Assembly (NCBI GenBank): GCA_958450365.1
Contig: CAUEEP010000930.1
Coordinates: 1,543,001-1,607,000 of the forward strand
DNA: 64,000 nt
Direction of reading: 5' to 3'
DNA from: Mesorhabditis belari
Taxonomy: Eukaryota; Nematoda; Chromadorea; Rhabditida; Rhabditidae
A program made the translations under genes and the position numbers. Shown here in pieces: positions 9,857-21,348 of this stretch (its first letter is position 1; the number at the start of each line of letters is the position of its first letter). The notes below the pieces were generated by a model. The model made no database searches and was not told the DNA's origin. It saw nothing but the letters and a program-made list of their open reading frames with translations.

Positions 9857-12800
9857 TCACTTTTTCTTGTTTTTGTTTTGTACCCTGGCTGAATCGACAA
9901 ATATTGCAGAACCGGTTGTCAAAATTTGAGCATCTTGAGACGATTTGGGCTAAAATATTGATATTAGATATGCGCCAGATAGTCTCAGCCCTTTTTAGTT
10001 GTACCATGTAAGAAGGTACTCAAACTTCATACCAAGCTTTTAACATTGGTAAAACTCACCACAACACTTTCAAAACCCGGTGGTGGACCAAATGAGAGCC
10101 CATTTGAAGCCGTTGTTACAGGAGTTGTAGAAAGCATCTAAAAACTTTACTAGCAAGTTCAAAATACCTCAAAAATACCTCTTTTGTTGATGGGGCAAGA
10201 CCGGGCGGTGGTTCTGGAGCAGTTGTAGTCTTCGAAAAGCCAGAAGCCAAATTGGACAATACACCAGAAATCGAGAACATCTAAAGAACCCTTTGTTTTT
10301 GAAAAGGATTGAAAGTGATTCGTTTCAAAGCCCAGCCTTACCAAATTTAAAAACAAATACACCAAATAGGTGAAGGGGAGCTCGAAAGTGAGTGCCGGCT
10401 GAAAACGTGTCACATGCACCCGAGCACAAGCCAAAGGCCAACAAAATGTTTGATTTTTTTCAAAGGATGTACCCCAAAAAGTCCTGTAGTAGCTGGCTCT
10501 TGTGGTGTCGCCGCTTCAATTGTTGATGTCTTCGTCGATGGTTTTCCATCTTTTGCCTGAAGTGGAGGAATGAAAAGAAAAAGATAAATTTAGTACCTGT
10601 ATTACTGTTTTAGCCCCCGCTTTTGGCTTCTTCTGTTCATTGGGTAATGAATCTAAAAAGCAGGCTTTAAAAAAAGATAGCCCTTATCACTGACAAGGCC
10701 TTAAATTTTGTATTTTTTAAAGATCATTTACTTTATTGCAAAAAAAAACCTTTCACTTCATTGTTATTAACAAGTCGGCTAACTTCGGACATTGACTTTA
10801 GGCCATCGGTTGTCTATAAATGATTGTTTAATAAATAAAATTTTATTGGGACTTTCACCTTAAGTTCCTCGTCACTTCCACTCTCCTCTTCCTCATTTGA
10901 GCTCAAACGTCGATTCAATGTCGAAAATCCTGTCGGTACAACAACGTCAATGATTTGATTCTAAACTAGTTACATTTAGAAAGCAGATCTCTAAAAACCT
11001 TTTCATTCTTTCCCTTTTTCATTTTCATCGGTTTCGGCTTTGTCGGCACTTCCTCCCATTCTGGTTCAGGTGGCTAAAGCAGACCATATTAAATAAAATA
11101 ACTATGGAAACATTACCTCAATATACTCATGCGGTTCGTTGGCTTCTTGGCGTTTCTTATTCTTTGGTTTCTTTTTCTTTTGTTGAGATGGTTGAGCATG
11201 GATGATTAAACCACCCGAAGAGCTTTGACTTGTCGCTACCTAAAAGAAAGATTACTACGAAGTAGCTCATACAAATACAATGCAAGCTCTTCAATAAGTT
11301 CACCTTGCTAGCCCAATTCTTTCCCTTGGCTCCACTTTCTTCGTGAGTTGTCGAATTTGATGGAAGTCCCGGGAAATCTTCAACCGGTCGCGCCACTTTT
11401 CGAGCTTTGGTTTGTTGTTGTGAACCGGTGGATGGTGGGCCGCCTAGAAGCAATGAAACTTTATTTATAAATAATTAAAGTCACCTGATGGTGCAGGTGG
11501 TCTCGCTCTCGGGACATCCTGATCAATGATTTCAAATTGGCCCTAAAAATTTAATATGCGTTTAAAATTGTAAATACAAACCGTATGTCGAGCCCATTGT
11601 GCATTCGGTGCCTTTACAGGCACGCTTCCTCGGCCAAGCGACGGGAAGGCTTCAGCTTGGGTAGTTGCTCCCTGAATCAATTTTTTATGAAACGTACAGA
11701 AAATGATTACAAATTTCAAATAGTATTACAATTCGATGCTGGTGCCAGACTTTACTTGAGTCCTAAAACTCGCGAGAGTCTTCAGCTTTAGACCAATGTA
11801 ATCTCTTAAGCAGTCCACCAAAGAATTTATATACCTTTTGAGAAGTGGCCTGCTGTGTTTTGGGAGCAAACGGGTAGCTGCCTCGTGGTGGACCTGCACT
11901 TGTCGAAGCACCAGGAAGTGATGGGAATTGCTCTCGATTCGCCGAAGTATCGTAGGCGGGTCGAGCGTGAAACCGAATTGGGCCTCGATGTTGTGCAGAG
12001 GGAACCATTACGAATTCTGATCTAAATTTGAATGTAATGCCCAACAAGTTCAGCTTTGCTTTTTTATAGCGTAATCAACCATCCTAAACTTTTATACAAG
12101 AACCCTAGTTAAACATACGGATCACTTTGTGTTTTTTGCACCGGCTCAGCTGGCACAACGATGACTCCGCGAGTTGGCGGTGGAAGATTGGCTCTAAATA
12201 TAACATTGGTTAAAGATTTGTTTACTTGAGTAGTAGCACATCTAGAGTATCACAACGCAAAATGTACCGAAATCGAGGAGTGTACCTTTCTTCCGCTTCT
12301 CTATTCATTTGCCCCCCTCTTCCCCGTCCTCGTCCTCCGAGTTGTCGACCGGCCATCGGAAAATCGATTGCCAAGCCTTGTCTACCATTTCCATGCTCTT
12401 TTGACTAAAACAAGAATTTTAAACTCGCATCTATGCATACCATATGTAGTTTCAGATCCATTTGATTTGAGAAGGCGATGCCAGCGTTTTTACATTCCAG
12501 CACATCACAAACCAAGTGCTCCTTGGAATAATGATCAGTTAGATCAGAATGCCTCCTAAATAAAAAGGCTTTTAGTAAAGTTAGCGAGAAATACCCATAG
12601 AAAATATTCATCGCAACACCTTCCGCCTCGCAGAATTGACAAAAGAAGTGATCTTTTCGAAGATGGCTAAAGGAAATCAATACAATTGATCGTTTGCGAC
12701 TTTCTACCGATATCTCGCCTCCTCATCAAAAAATCGTTGTTCGCAGAAAAGACACGAAGGATGACCTAAACAAGAAGTAAAAACTGATTAGATTTTTTAT

Positions 12801-14121
12801 GGTCTGAAGTTGTCTTTCTAGCTTGCAGTTTTCTCTTTTAAGGAACCTAATCATTAACCAACCTTTTTGACTTTTATCTTCTGGGTCACCATTTTTGATA
12901 TGCCGCTGTAATTGTTCTCTAAAACAATAATTTAAATATTTCTCAGCCATTAGACAAACCTTGTATAAGTTTTCCGCTCTCTTGAAAGCAAATTGATGTT
13001 GTCCGTGCAAATGTGGCAAAAACTGAGTTGATGCACTTGAGACATGTGCTGACGAAGGGAGACAAAAGTTGGGAATTCTTTTCGTTCACCTTCTTCTCTA
13101 AAACCGTGTATCAGTTATTTAAATTTAGATTAAAACTAACACTTTGCATACTTTGCAAACATGTGCAAGATACTTTTCATAACGTTCACCGGCAGAACCA
13201 TTTTGAAAGCTAAAATAAAAGTATTTTTATACAGCTACAATGATTACCGTATTTTATAACGTTCCTCGTCAGGATGCTCAGATGTTGGCAAATTCAAGTC
13301 TACCGTTGATAAGCCAGCTTTAGCAAAGAAAAAGCACATCTAAAATAAAAGGTTGAAATACAAAAATCAATGCAAACTATGTCAATCTCTGCTCGACAAA
13401 CAGGGCAAGCTGACTGACCACAAATGATTCTAAACTTTGTTAACAAAGGTGGCTATGTTTAGAAATTACCGTAAACGAATAGAACATTCGATGCAAAGTG
13501 GATGACGACATTGACCGATACCAAACAAATCGTTTGGCTAAAAGAAAACTAATTAAAAATGGATTACTTATTTGTACTCATTAAACAATCCAGCTTACAA
13601 AAATTTAAAAACTGCTTTTAATATTAGTAAACTTTGTAGCAATATCAACTTTTTATTGGATCGACCAAACCTTGCAACAAATCGTGCAATCCTCTTTGAC
13701 ACCCTCCGTCTGAACGATGTCCGCAAAGTTGTTCTGTGCATCAGCGATCATCCTGTAATATTTCCTCATGTCGACTTCTCCGGATCCTTGTTGTCGTTGC
13801 GGCCGTCTTTCTCGATGATCCACATCTCTTGTCTGATTGTCTCCACGAGTTTGTTGACGAGGATGTTGTTGTTGGTTGTTGGTATGGTTGTTGTTGTTCT
13901 TTCGATAATAGCTTCGTCCGCCTCGTCCACCCGAGGACCCGCCGCTGTTCTCTTGGTTGGCTAAAAATTAATTATCATTAAATGAAACTCTAACTTCTCT
14001 TTTTTATTCAACAACTACCTACTTATTCTTTTCCAAAATTCAAAATCACCCCATAACCAAACTTTGAAAACTCACCAGCTCTTTTCGGGGCCTCGTTGGG
14101 TGTTGGAGCTGGCGCGGACAT
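9857..14121 (-). CDS. znf-598: ZNF598/Hel2-type RING and zinc-finger E3 ubiquitin ligase
   Basis: In other eukaryotes this family ubiquitinates 40S proteins of collided ribosomes and starts ribosome quality control in the cytosol. About 26 short exons run from Met at 14121 to TGA at 9857-9859. The start is MSAPAPTPNEAPKRA, followed by an Asn/Gln/Arg/Gly-rich stretch. A RING follows: CTICCK (13671), then GQCRHPLCIECSIRL (13537-13470) and CGQSACPVCRAEID (13429-13378). C2H2-like fingers typical of the family come next: HVCK, FCHICTDN, CLFCEQRFFDEE, HLRKDHFFCQFCEAEG and HLVCDVLECK with DLKLH. The tail is low-complexity with repeated FPSLP/FPGLP and PPPGL and PPPGF motifs; the proline motifs resemble the GIGYF-binding sites of ZNF598. 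A 57-base stretch at about 10342-10400 could be an extra in-frame exon. The last exons are the least certain. Confidence 0.85.
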
Positions 14122-14560
14122 TTTTTCGCGATTGACGAAACTTTTCTGAAAATATAAAAAAGTAAAATTTAGCTTTAATAAAACAAAGCAATGACAAGAA
14201 ATCCACGAAAGAACCAAAAAGTGGAGACTCTTTTGCAGTTTGTATTCGGTGATTGCACAAAAAAGGGACACCTTTCGCAAGACATTTCGCTGTGAGACCA
14301 TAGCCGACCTCTTTTTGTGATGAAGTGGGGTTTTTGATCCAGAAAAATTCAGAACTTGGTCCGTACAGTTATGAGAAGCCGGATAGAATTGCGCAAATTC
14401 ATTTAAAGATTGAAATATTGGCTTTGAAACGCATAGAACGCCCTAAAAACCACTCTTCGAAAATGAATAAATGAAAAGAAAATCTTTAGCTTACAAAGTT
14501 TACAAAGATATCCAGGCTCAAAAAGTAAGCTAAATAGTTTTTCCTTGTAAAAGAAACGTC

Positions 14561-14810
14561 GGGGTAGGCTAGTTTCCGCAATTTTTTTTGCGCAACAGGG
14601 TCATTTGCGCAACTGGGTCGTTTGTCCAACTCGCCATAACTTTCTTCTCAGTGGACCAATCTTTATGATTTTGGTTTCAGTTTGTAGATCTCAACAAGTG
14701 TAACAAAATGACACCAAAATCATAAAGATTAGCCCACTTAGAAGAAAGTTATGGTGAGTTGCGCAAACGATCCAGTTGCGCAAAAAAAATTGCGAAAACT
14801 AGCCTACCCC
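14561..14810. mobile_element. Palindromic 250-base MITE, ends GGGGTAGGCTAG
   Basis: The left half beginning GGGGTAGGCTAGTTTCCGCA is complementary to the right half ending TGCGAAAACTAGCCTACCCC. Internal pairing (TTGCGCAAC, CTTTCTTCT, ATCTTTATGATTTTGGT) extends nearly to the centre, GTAGATCTCAACAAGTGTAAC. It is non-coding. A 5'-truncated copy is at 27760-27918. It lies between znf-598 and the small membrane protein gene. The rest of the 14122-15377 spacer shows nothing I can name. Confidence 0.88.
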
Positions 14811-15377
14811 GAAAAGTCGTATAAAAGTCAAATTATAAATGTTTAAATTTTCGTGCATTGGCTGAATGTGTGTCAAGATTCCCAAAAATCAATGCTTCCT
14901 CCTATTGTTCGAAGAGCTTAACAATTCACAACACTTATCACTTATTCGTGTGTGCTTGAGAAAAGGCGATTAATTTTGGAACAAGTCAAAGATCGAAAAA
15001 GGTTATTTAAAGATATTATGTGAAGTGCGGTTGCCAATTTGAAAGATTACAATTTAACTTGCTCGACCGTACTCGAGTTCAATGGTAACAAGAGTTTCTC
15101 AGATATTTATTACGCAAATGCAAAATGAATCATCCATTGTTTGTGAAAAAGTTGAGGAGTCGAGAAGAAAATGGTGCATGCGGAATTTTAAACGATTTTG
15201 TTGAACATCGACACCCGTGCATTTGGCATTGAAAAGAAGAAAATATTCCTGCAAAAATGAAATGAGAGGAGTCTAAAATTAGATATATTTTTGAAAAGAG
15301 ACTGAAACTCGCAGTATATCTTGAACGCAAACGAATTAAATCAACCACCAATACAATTGCCAAAATAAAACACCTAT

Positions 15378-16414
15378 CTAGAGATAGACAGAAGGAGGTG
15401 CATCGCTTTTGGGCTTTCCTTGAGTGGCAGCTGATGGTGCGGCTGGTGGTTGAGACTGTGGAGAGGCGCCCATCTTTGACTGCAGTGGAAGATTCTCGTA
15501 AAGCGCTGTCTCTTCGTAAATTTCTGGAGGAACGATTGGCCCTAAAGCAAAAGGTACCATAAGTCTAACATAACACGTTTTTAATTGCCATAACTTAACA
15601 GCTCTACATCTGATAGAATGTATCAAACCACTACTTGGTGGATTCTCGCCAGGTCCGAGAATAGGTGGAGCAACCGATGATGCTGGAGTGGCCAATTTGA
15701 CTTCATTTATTGGCGGTGAGATGGATCGTGGAGTGTACTCGCCATCCCTCTGTGCTTGCTGCTTCGGAGACGCAGACTAAAGAAAAAGAACTAGGTAGGC
15801 AAGTTAGCTTTTCTTTCTAACATACAAGAATTCCAAATAAATGTAACAAAAAACATTAACCCACCCTGTTCTTCGGCACACGTGAGCCCTTGGATTCGCT
15901 GCGACCACGAGCTTTGGGCTTTCCAGTAGAAGCGGAATCGGATGCCGAGACAGATTGATGACGGCGATCACCTCCAGAAACCTAAAAGAAATCAATTAGA
16001 TTTTAACATGACCATAAGTAGTATTATGTATAAAGTGGTATTAAAAGAGCAACTAGCTACATAAACAAAGTTTCCAATACCTTTTGATTGCGGTATTGGG
16101 TGTAGATGTAATAGGCGACTCCAACGCTCAAAGCAGTCACTGTCACTCCGGCGACGAATTTACCCCATCCACTAAAACAAAATCAGAGTCAAGCGTCAAA
16201 GAAAGTATAAACAAAGACATAAAATCTACCTTTTCTTGGGACAAAGATACTCAATGGGGCAAACGACATCCGACGATGGTGTGGTAACTCGAGAAGGAAT
16301 CAATGAAAGAAATGCTGAAGATGACATCGAAGAGAAAGGCGAATCTGATGACGAACAATTCACGAATGAGAAATTTTGTGTGCAAATTTCGTGCGTGCAA
16401 TTTGTTGCATGCAA
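15378..16414 (-). CDS. Small single-pass membrane protein, family not recognised
   Basis: Proposed exons: 16414-16230, 16171-16081, 15981-15865, 15776-15635 and 15541-15378; all phases fit. The N-terminal part is Ser-rich with several cysteines (MHATNCTHEICTQNFSFVNC) and ends PIEYLCPKK. One hydrophobic helix follows, FVAGVTVTALSVGVAYYIY. The C-terminal part is polar and likely disordered: basic and Ser-rich (RGRSESKGSRVPKNR), then Pro-rich (SVAPPILGPGENPP, IVPPEIYEETALYENLPL) and ends in SVYL. YEETALYENL resembles tyrosine-based sorting or phosphorylation motifs. I see no signal peptide, so topology is open. Total length is about 230 residues. Function is unknown. Confidence 0.65.
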
Positions 16415-16814
16415 ATTAAAGACTTTTCAGACAGTTTGGTAATTTTAAATGCAAATGACAACGACATCTCAAAGAGAGTCCCCCCTTTTGATATCTTTTT
16501 TTGTGTTGCCAGTTATCGTTTAGGTGTTAGTTAAGATCCATTACACCACGAAGAGACCAATTTTGTGATCTGCTGCCTTCAAATATCAACAATTTACATC
16601 CTGATACAAGCAAGACACCTAATTATAGCCTCACAAAGTGAGGTCAATGGATTGAAAAGTGAAATCCTTTTCACAATGAACGCTCTTTTCAGTCTTCCCT
16701 CTTTAAAATCTTTTCCGGAAAACCTGTGTCAGCCTCTTCTCCATTTTTCTCGCAGATTCCCCTAAGCGAATTGATTTTCTGTCATTTTCTTCTCGATGAC
16801 TCGGAAAGTTTCTG

Positions 16815-17481
16815 CCAAATGACTTGAAAATATCTCACCTGATTGAGTTTAAATTGTCCAAAACTTGGGTTGATAAAGATTCATGCATAATTTTATACTT
16901 TTATTGAGCTTTTAATCCATCAAGTGTTTCAGTACTTTTGAACAAGACCACATTTCAATTGTATTTTATTTTCCATAGCTTTTTTTTGTCTTTGATCAGG
17001 TCTCTAAACTATTGAACTCTGAAGCAAACCTGTATTCCATAAACTTCTAAGGCCACGACACTTTCCCCCGATCTAATTCCCGTTTTGGCCTATCTAAATT
17101 CAGGCTATCCAAATTTTTACAATGACCCGCCTACCCTTCTGGCACGTTTCAAATTCCAAATTAGATAAACGTGTCACTTGTGGAGACTTGTTCCCATTTG
17201 GTTTTCTCTTATCAGAATCGCCTTTCATTTCCCCCTAGTAGCCTCCCATTCATTTATACAGTCTATCCTTCTTGAAACTTTGTCTCACCTAAAACACTAT
17301 TTTGAAACCGATATATCACAATATATGAGAAAGATTTATACATAATTTTATGTTTTTCTTGAGTTTTTAATCCAGCAATTGTTCCAGTACTTGTGAACAA
17401 GAGCATGTTTTGACTGTGTCTTATTATGCATAGCTTTTTTTGTCTTCGGTCAAGTCTCTGAACTATTAAATTCTGAAGACT
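16815..17481. repeat. Direct duplication of about 160-190 bases in intergenic DNA
   Basis: The segment around 16870-17035 (contains CATGCATAATTTTATACTTT and ends AACTATTGAACTCTGAAG) recurs at about 17325-17481 at roughly 80 percent similarity by eye. The spacer between the membrane protein and the secreted protein gene (16415-17744) holds no other recognisable feature. Confidence 0.7.
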
Positions 17482-17744
17482 TATAGCTCTAAAGACATTC
17501 AATTATGCTGAAACCAATTGAATAGCTGAAGAACTGAGATAACTAATAAGTTAGATTAGAGGAGATTACTTATGCTTTCCGATCAATTTGCGGATCTCAA
17601 ACTCTCACTAACAGCTTTTAATATATCAAAACCGTTTTTCATTGCATTGTGTTTAACGATTTTTGTTAGTTTCATCGGATTATTCTTTCTCATAGCACTT
17701 AAACAATCTCGAATCTTATTTAGTAACTTTTGCAATCTCAAATC

Positions 17745-19535
17745 ATGCGGGTACTCCTCTGTTTGGCCACTTTCGCTCTCTCATACACTCTTGCCTGTGA
17801 AGACGGAGTTGACAATATCCTCAGAATTCATGATTCATTGAAAGGTGAGAATATAACTTTAAAAGAAAAGTAACAAGTCGAAGAACAGTTAGGCAAAAGT
17901 CAAAAGGGCTACAACCATTTAAAACCTCTTCTAAATTTCCCGAACAATTAGTTTGACCACATTTCATCGATTTGTTCAGTAGCCAAGGCTTTGGTGGTTT
18001 TTATCACTGATTCGATGACTCGCCCTTTTATGAGACTCCCTCCTGAACACAGCCACTGTTTGATTTACACTCCTCTGACTAGATAAGAAGCTTTTAGGAG
18101 ACGTTGCATTAGGAATCATAAATAGGAACTGAAACTGAAAAGGGAATGATTGGAAACTGTTAAAAAGGGATGGTGTTGAATGAAGCGTTGAATGAAGTGA
18201 TGAATGAACTGATGAATGAAGTGATTCGTTGAATGTTGAATGAAGCGAAGTGTTAGCTGAGAATTACTAGAGCAGTAATGATAGGTACCGCGAGCCATCT
18301 TTGAACTAAACCTTGTTACATTTTTAAAAAAGAAATTTTCAGGAAAAGGCAGAATAGCCTTCGAAAATGTCGAACTTCTCACCTATGATGGCGTAAGTTT
18401 GTACTTGTACTTGTACTTGCGTAATTTCGTAATTCGTAATTACTCGAACAATCTCTTTTCAGCATAAAAACCCGGCTTGTGATGAGGGCAAGGGAGTCTG
18501 GAATTTTCCCGGATTTTTCCGACTCAAATCGGGTAAGTGTCATTGAGCTAAAGTTGTTGACAAAGTTGACAAATACTCAATCTAATATCGCATCTAGATC
18601 ATCATCTAGATCACGAAATTTTCAGGCAAAGTCAAGGTGACCAAAGCGGTGAAAGAGTCAGAGGGAGAGTTGAAATTGGCGCTTTCTTTGGAGAAAAACT
18701 CGTGGATCATCGGAACAGTTTGCGAGAATGGAAAGAGCAAAAATCAATTTGTGCCAGCTGAGATCTGGTAAAGAAAAGATTTCAATCGTAAACTATGAAC
18801 AAATTCCAGTGACTTCCCATTGTGCAAATTTGCCCAAGACAAATGCAAGATGATCGAGCAAGCTGGAGAGTTCGACTTGACCGAGTTGACCTCGACAATG
18901 GGCCCAGATAACAATGGATTGATCGATATGGGACCATTGCCGATCCCACAAATTGATGTGAGTCCTCGATAAGACCCTCGCTTGGTATGTAAATGACTGG
19001 CGAGGTGTTCTTTGTGCGCCCACGTAATCGCTCTCCATCTGGCAAACGGCCCTGGATGGGGTGGTGCGCTTTTGGAATCCGTCAAGGTAAAGGGACGGTG
19101 AGCGAATGATCCTCCGGAACGCTTGGGCGCGCGTAGCTCATTGGTAGAGCGTCCGACCGGTAGGCGAGCGAAGGGACAAGGTCCGGGGGTTCGAGTCCGG
19201 GCGTGGTTATCTTTTGTATTGCCAACCTTAACCGATCAAAGAACCGGTGTACAGTGAGAGTGCTTTTACAGTACATGTGAAAACAGATGTACTGTTTTCA
19301 CATGAGTTCATCAACCTTTACAATGAACTTTACAAGAAAAAGAAACTTCCAGGGAGAATGGGCTCTTTCGGTGAAATTGATGCAAGGTGCCCGTAAATTG
19401 GCGGGTCTTCAAGTCCAAGAGGACGATCAATGGTTCAAAGTGGCCGCCGACTCGTTGAACATCGCCGATGTTGTGAAGAAGACATCCAAGCCACAACCAG
19501 CTCCTCCTGGCGCTCAAGTTCATGATGAATTCTAA
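17745..19535 (+). CDS. Secreted protein, possibly lipid-binding (ML/GM2-activator-like)
   Basis: Proposed exons: 17745-17844, 18343-18392, 18463-18532, 18626-18767, 18810-18957 and 19353-19535; all phases fit. It begins with a signal peptide (MRVLLCLATFALSYTLACED). The mature part has paired cysteines (NPACDEGKG, GTVCENGK, EICDFPLCKFAQDKCKM) and beta-like stretches. It ends GEWALSVKLMQGARKLAGLQV, a basic and proline-rich segment, and VHDEF at TAA 19533-19535. Small size (about 230 residues), a leading signal peptide, cysteine pattern and a late GxWxLxVxL strand recall MD-2/GM2-activator-type lipid-binding proteins. That match is a guess. The fifth intron carries a tRNA-like relic. It is probably made in gut or hypodermis and secreted; no regulatory site was read. 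Confidence 0.75.
19129..19206 (+). pseudogene. tRNA-like sequence in an intron
   Basis: GCGCGTAGCTCATTGGTAGAGC matches a tRNA acceptor and D arm, and GGGGGTTCGAGTCCGGGC matches a T-loop region. The anticodon part (TCCGACCGGTAGGCGAGCGA, then AGGGAC) is too long and does not fold into a five-base-pair stem with a seven-base loop. T-stem pairing is also weak. It is probably a tRNA-derived relic or short retroposon, related to the one at 6496-6563. Confidence 0.45.
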
Positions 19536-19700
19536 ACTCGTTCTTCACTTTGCTCGCTAATTCTGTGATTGTTGATGTTTCTTGTTTTCTTTTTCTTTTT
19601 CATTTTTCTCAGACTTCTGGTGATAAATTTTTGATCGCATTTGCGATTCCACCTTAATTAATTAGTCCAAAAAATGGCAAAATCAAAGTTTAGTTAGGTA

Positions 19701-19956
19701 CAGTACTAGACAATGGAATATCATATTTGAAAAACGATCGTCACTTTCGCACGTCTGTAACTCCCTTGTCTTTGAGTTTAAACTATTAGTGTTATACATT
19801 TTCTGAAAGCTCTTTTCAAGGGCTACACAATGGTAATATTAATGTTTAGAAATACCGTATTTTTTCAGCGCACGCAAAAGTGACGATCATTTTTCAAATA
19901 TGTCCAGTACTGTAGGTCAAATATGTTCAGTACTGTAGGTTCATTGTCCAGTACTG
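19701..19956. mobile_element. MITE, TIR CAGTACTGGACAATG, TA target site
   Basis: The left end CAGTACTAGACAATGGAATA and right end TCATTGTCCAGTACTG are inverted repeats, both flanked by TA. The element shares about 180 interior bases (CTATTAGTGTTATACA, AAGGGCTACACAATGGTAAT) with the copy at 35765-35998. It is a non-autonomous DNA transposon, probably of Tc1/mariner type given the TA flank. Confidence 0.85.
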
Positions 19957-20405
19957 TAGGTACCACAAAATCGATCAACAATTCATTGAATTCAATTCAA
20001 AATCGATTCATTTATAATCCAAGAAACACTAGCGATTTACAGCAAATTTTTCAGCAACATAAGTTTTATCGAATTATTTGATCTTAAGTCGTCCAGAGAA
20101 AGCTATTTCCAGCTTATCGTAATTCTAGCTTATCGTAGTCGAAGATTTTGAGAGCAAAAATGGAGATATCTGTGTCTCCCTCCTGATCCCTCAAATCAAA
20201 TCTCATCTCGAGTCTTAAAAGAGTTTCTTTTTAAAAAGAAAAGAATCTTTTTCATTCAACATCTAGGAAAAAACTCTTTCCAAGAAAGGGAGATTAAAAG
20301 GTGAAAGCATGAGAGGCAAAGAATTGTGCGTTCTTTAGCCTCTCAAGAAGCGACATCTGGCACACTGGAAGTTTCACTTTGGCATCCCCAAGGCCCGGTT
20401 TAAAT

Positions 20406-20706
20406 GGGGGGTAGTCAAAAGCGCCATAATAGAAAACGTTCAAAACAGCGCCGTCAAATTTCTCAAAATCCAAAAACTGAGTGATACTCAGTTGGTTAAC
20501 TGAATATCTTTAGAGACACATTTTGAGTGCTCTTTTTATCTAAGAAATATTAACTTTTTTAAAAAACTGTTTCACCCATCATGTAGCCAAGAACGCAAGG
20601 AATTTTTTGGTATAAAACTTGAACCGGCTTGGTTTTTTGGATTTTGAGAAATTTGACGGCGCTGTTTTGAACGTTTTCTATTATGGCGCTGTTTTGACTA
20701 CCCCCT
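20406..20706. mobile_element. MITE with 8-base target duplication, TIR GGGGGTAGTC
   Basis: About 75 bases at the left end (GGGGGTAGTCAAAAGCGCCA ... TCTCAAAATCC) are complementary to the right end, which finishes in GACTACCCCCT. GTTTAAAT flanks both sides (20398-20405 and 20707-20714), an 8-base duplication as made by hAT-type transposases. There is no open frame. It sits between the secreted protein gene and the NDUFA4-like gene. Confidence 0.85.
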
Positions 20707-21348
20707 GTTTAAATACCCAAGTCGTGTACCAGAATTCGATTAAGATCAAGCAAAGCTCTATATTGAATTAGTTCACACCTCTGAAATATCTAAAAATAAA
20801 TACTTCCTGATCTCTCAAATTCAATCAGGACTTACGAACTCACGAAGAGCTTCTTCTCTATGTTTTTTTTTCTCAAAAGACCCCTTCTCCAACATATTTT
20901 GCAGAACAAATCCGTCTCTTTCCCTTTTTTTTTCCTTCAGACGATGTGCCCCCTTTTTCTTGGGTAGACGCAAATTTTTCTTTCCCCCAGACAGAGTCCC
21001 ATTTCAGAATTTCTTGGGTGCAAGAGTTTGCAAATATATTTTTTTATTCAAATCCAGTAAATATTACTGTAATATTTCTCTAGATGTCTTGCACAAAATT
21101 GCATTTGATCACCGTTCGACCTGTGAGATTCTCTTCACTCATTCGCTTTCGATCAAATTATACCCGTGTTCCGAATCCGAAAATAGTCGAGGAAACGAAA
21201 GGTTGAAGAATTAAACGTACATTTAATTTTATTGACTTAATTTTTAGCAATTTAGAAATTTAGAAAGTACGGAAAGATTCGGAAAGATTCGGAAAGATTG
21301 AGGCTACCTAAGATTTGGAAAGATTCAGGCTACCTTAGTTACGCGAGG

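Noticed and set aside
18744..19085. Three overlapping minus-strand frames
   Set aside because: Antisense to exons of the secreted protein gene, with no splice or family support.
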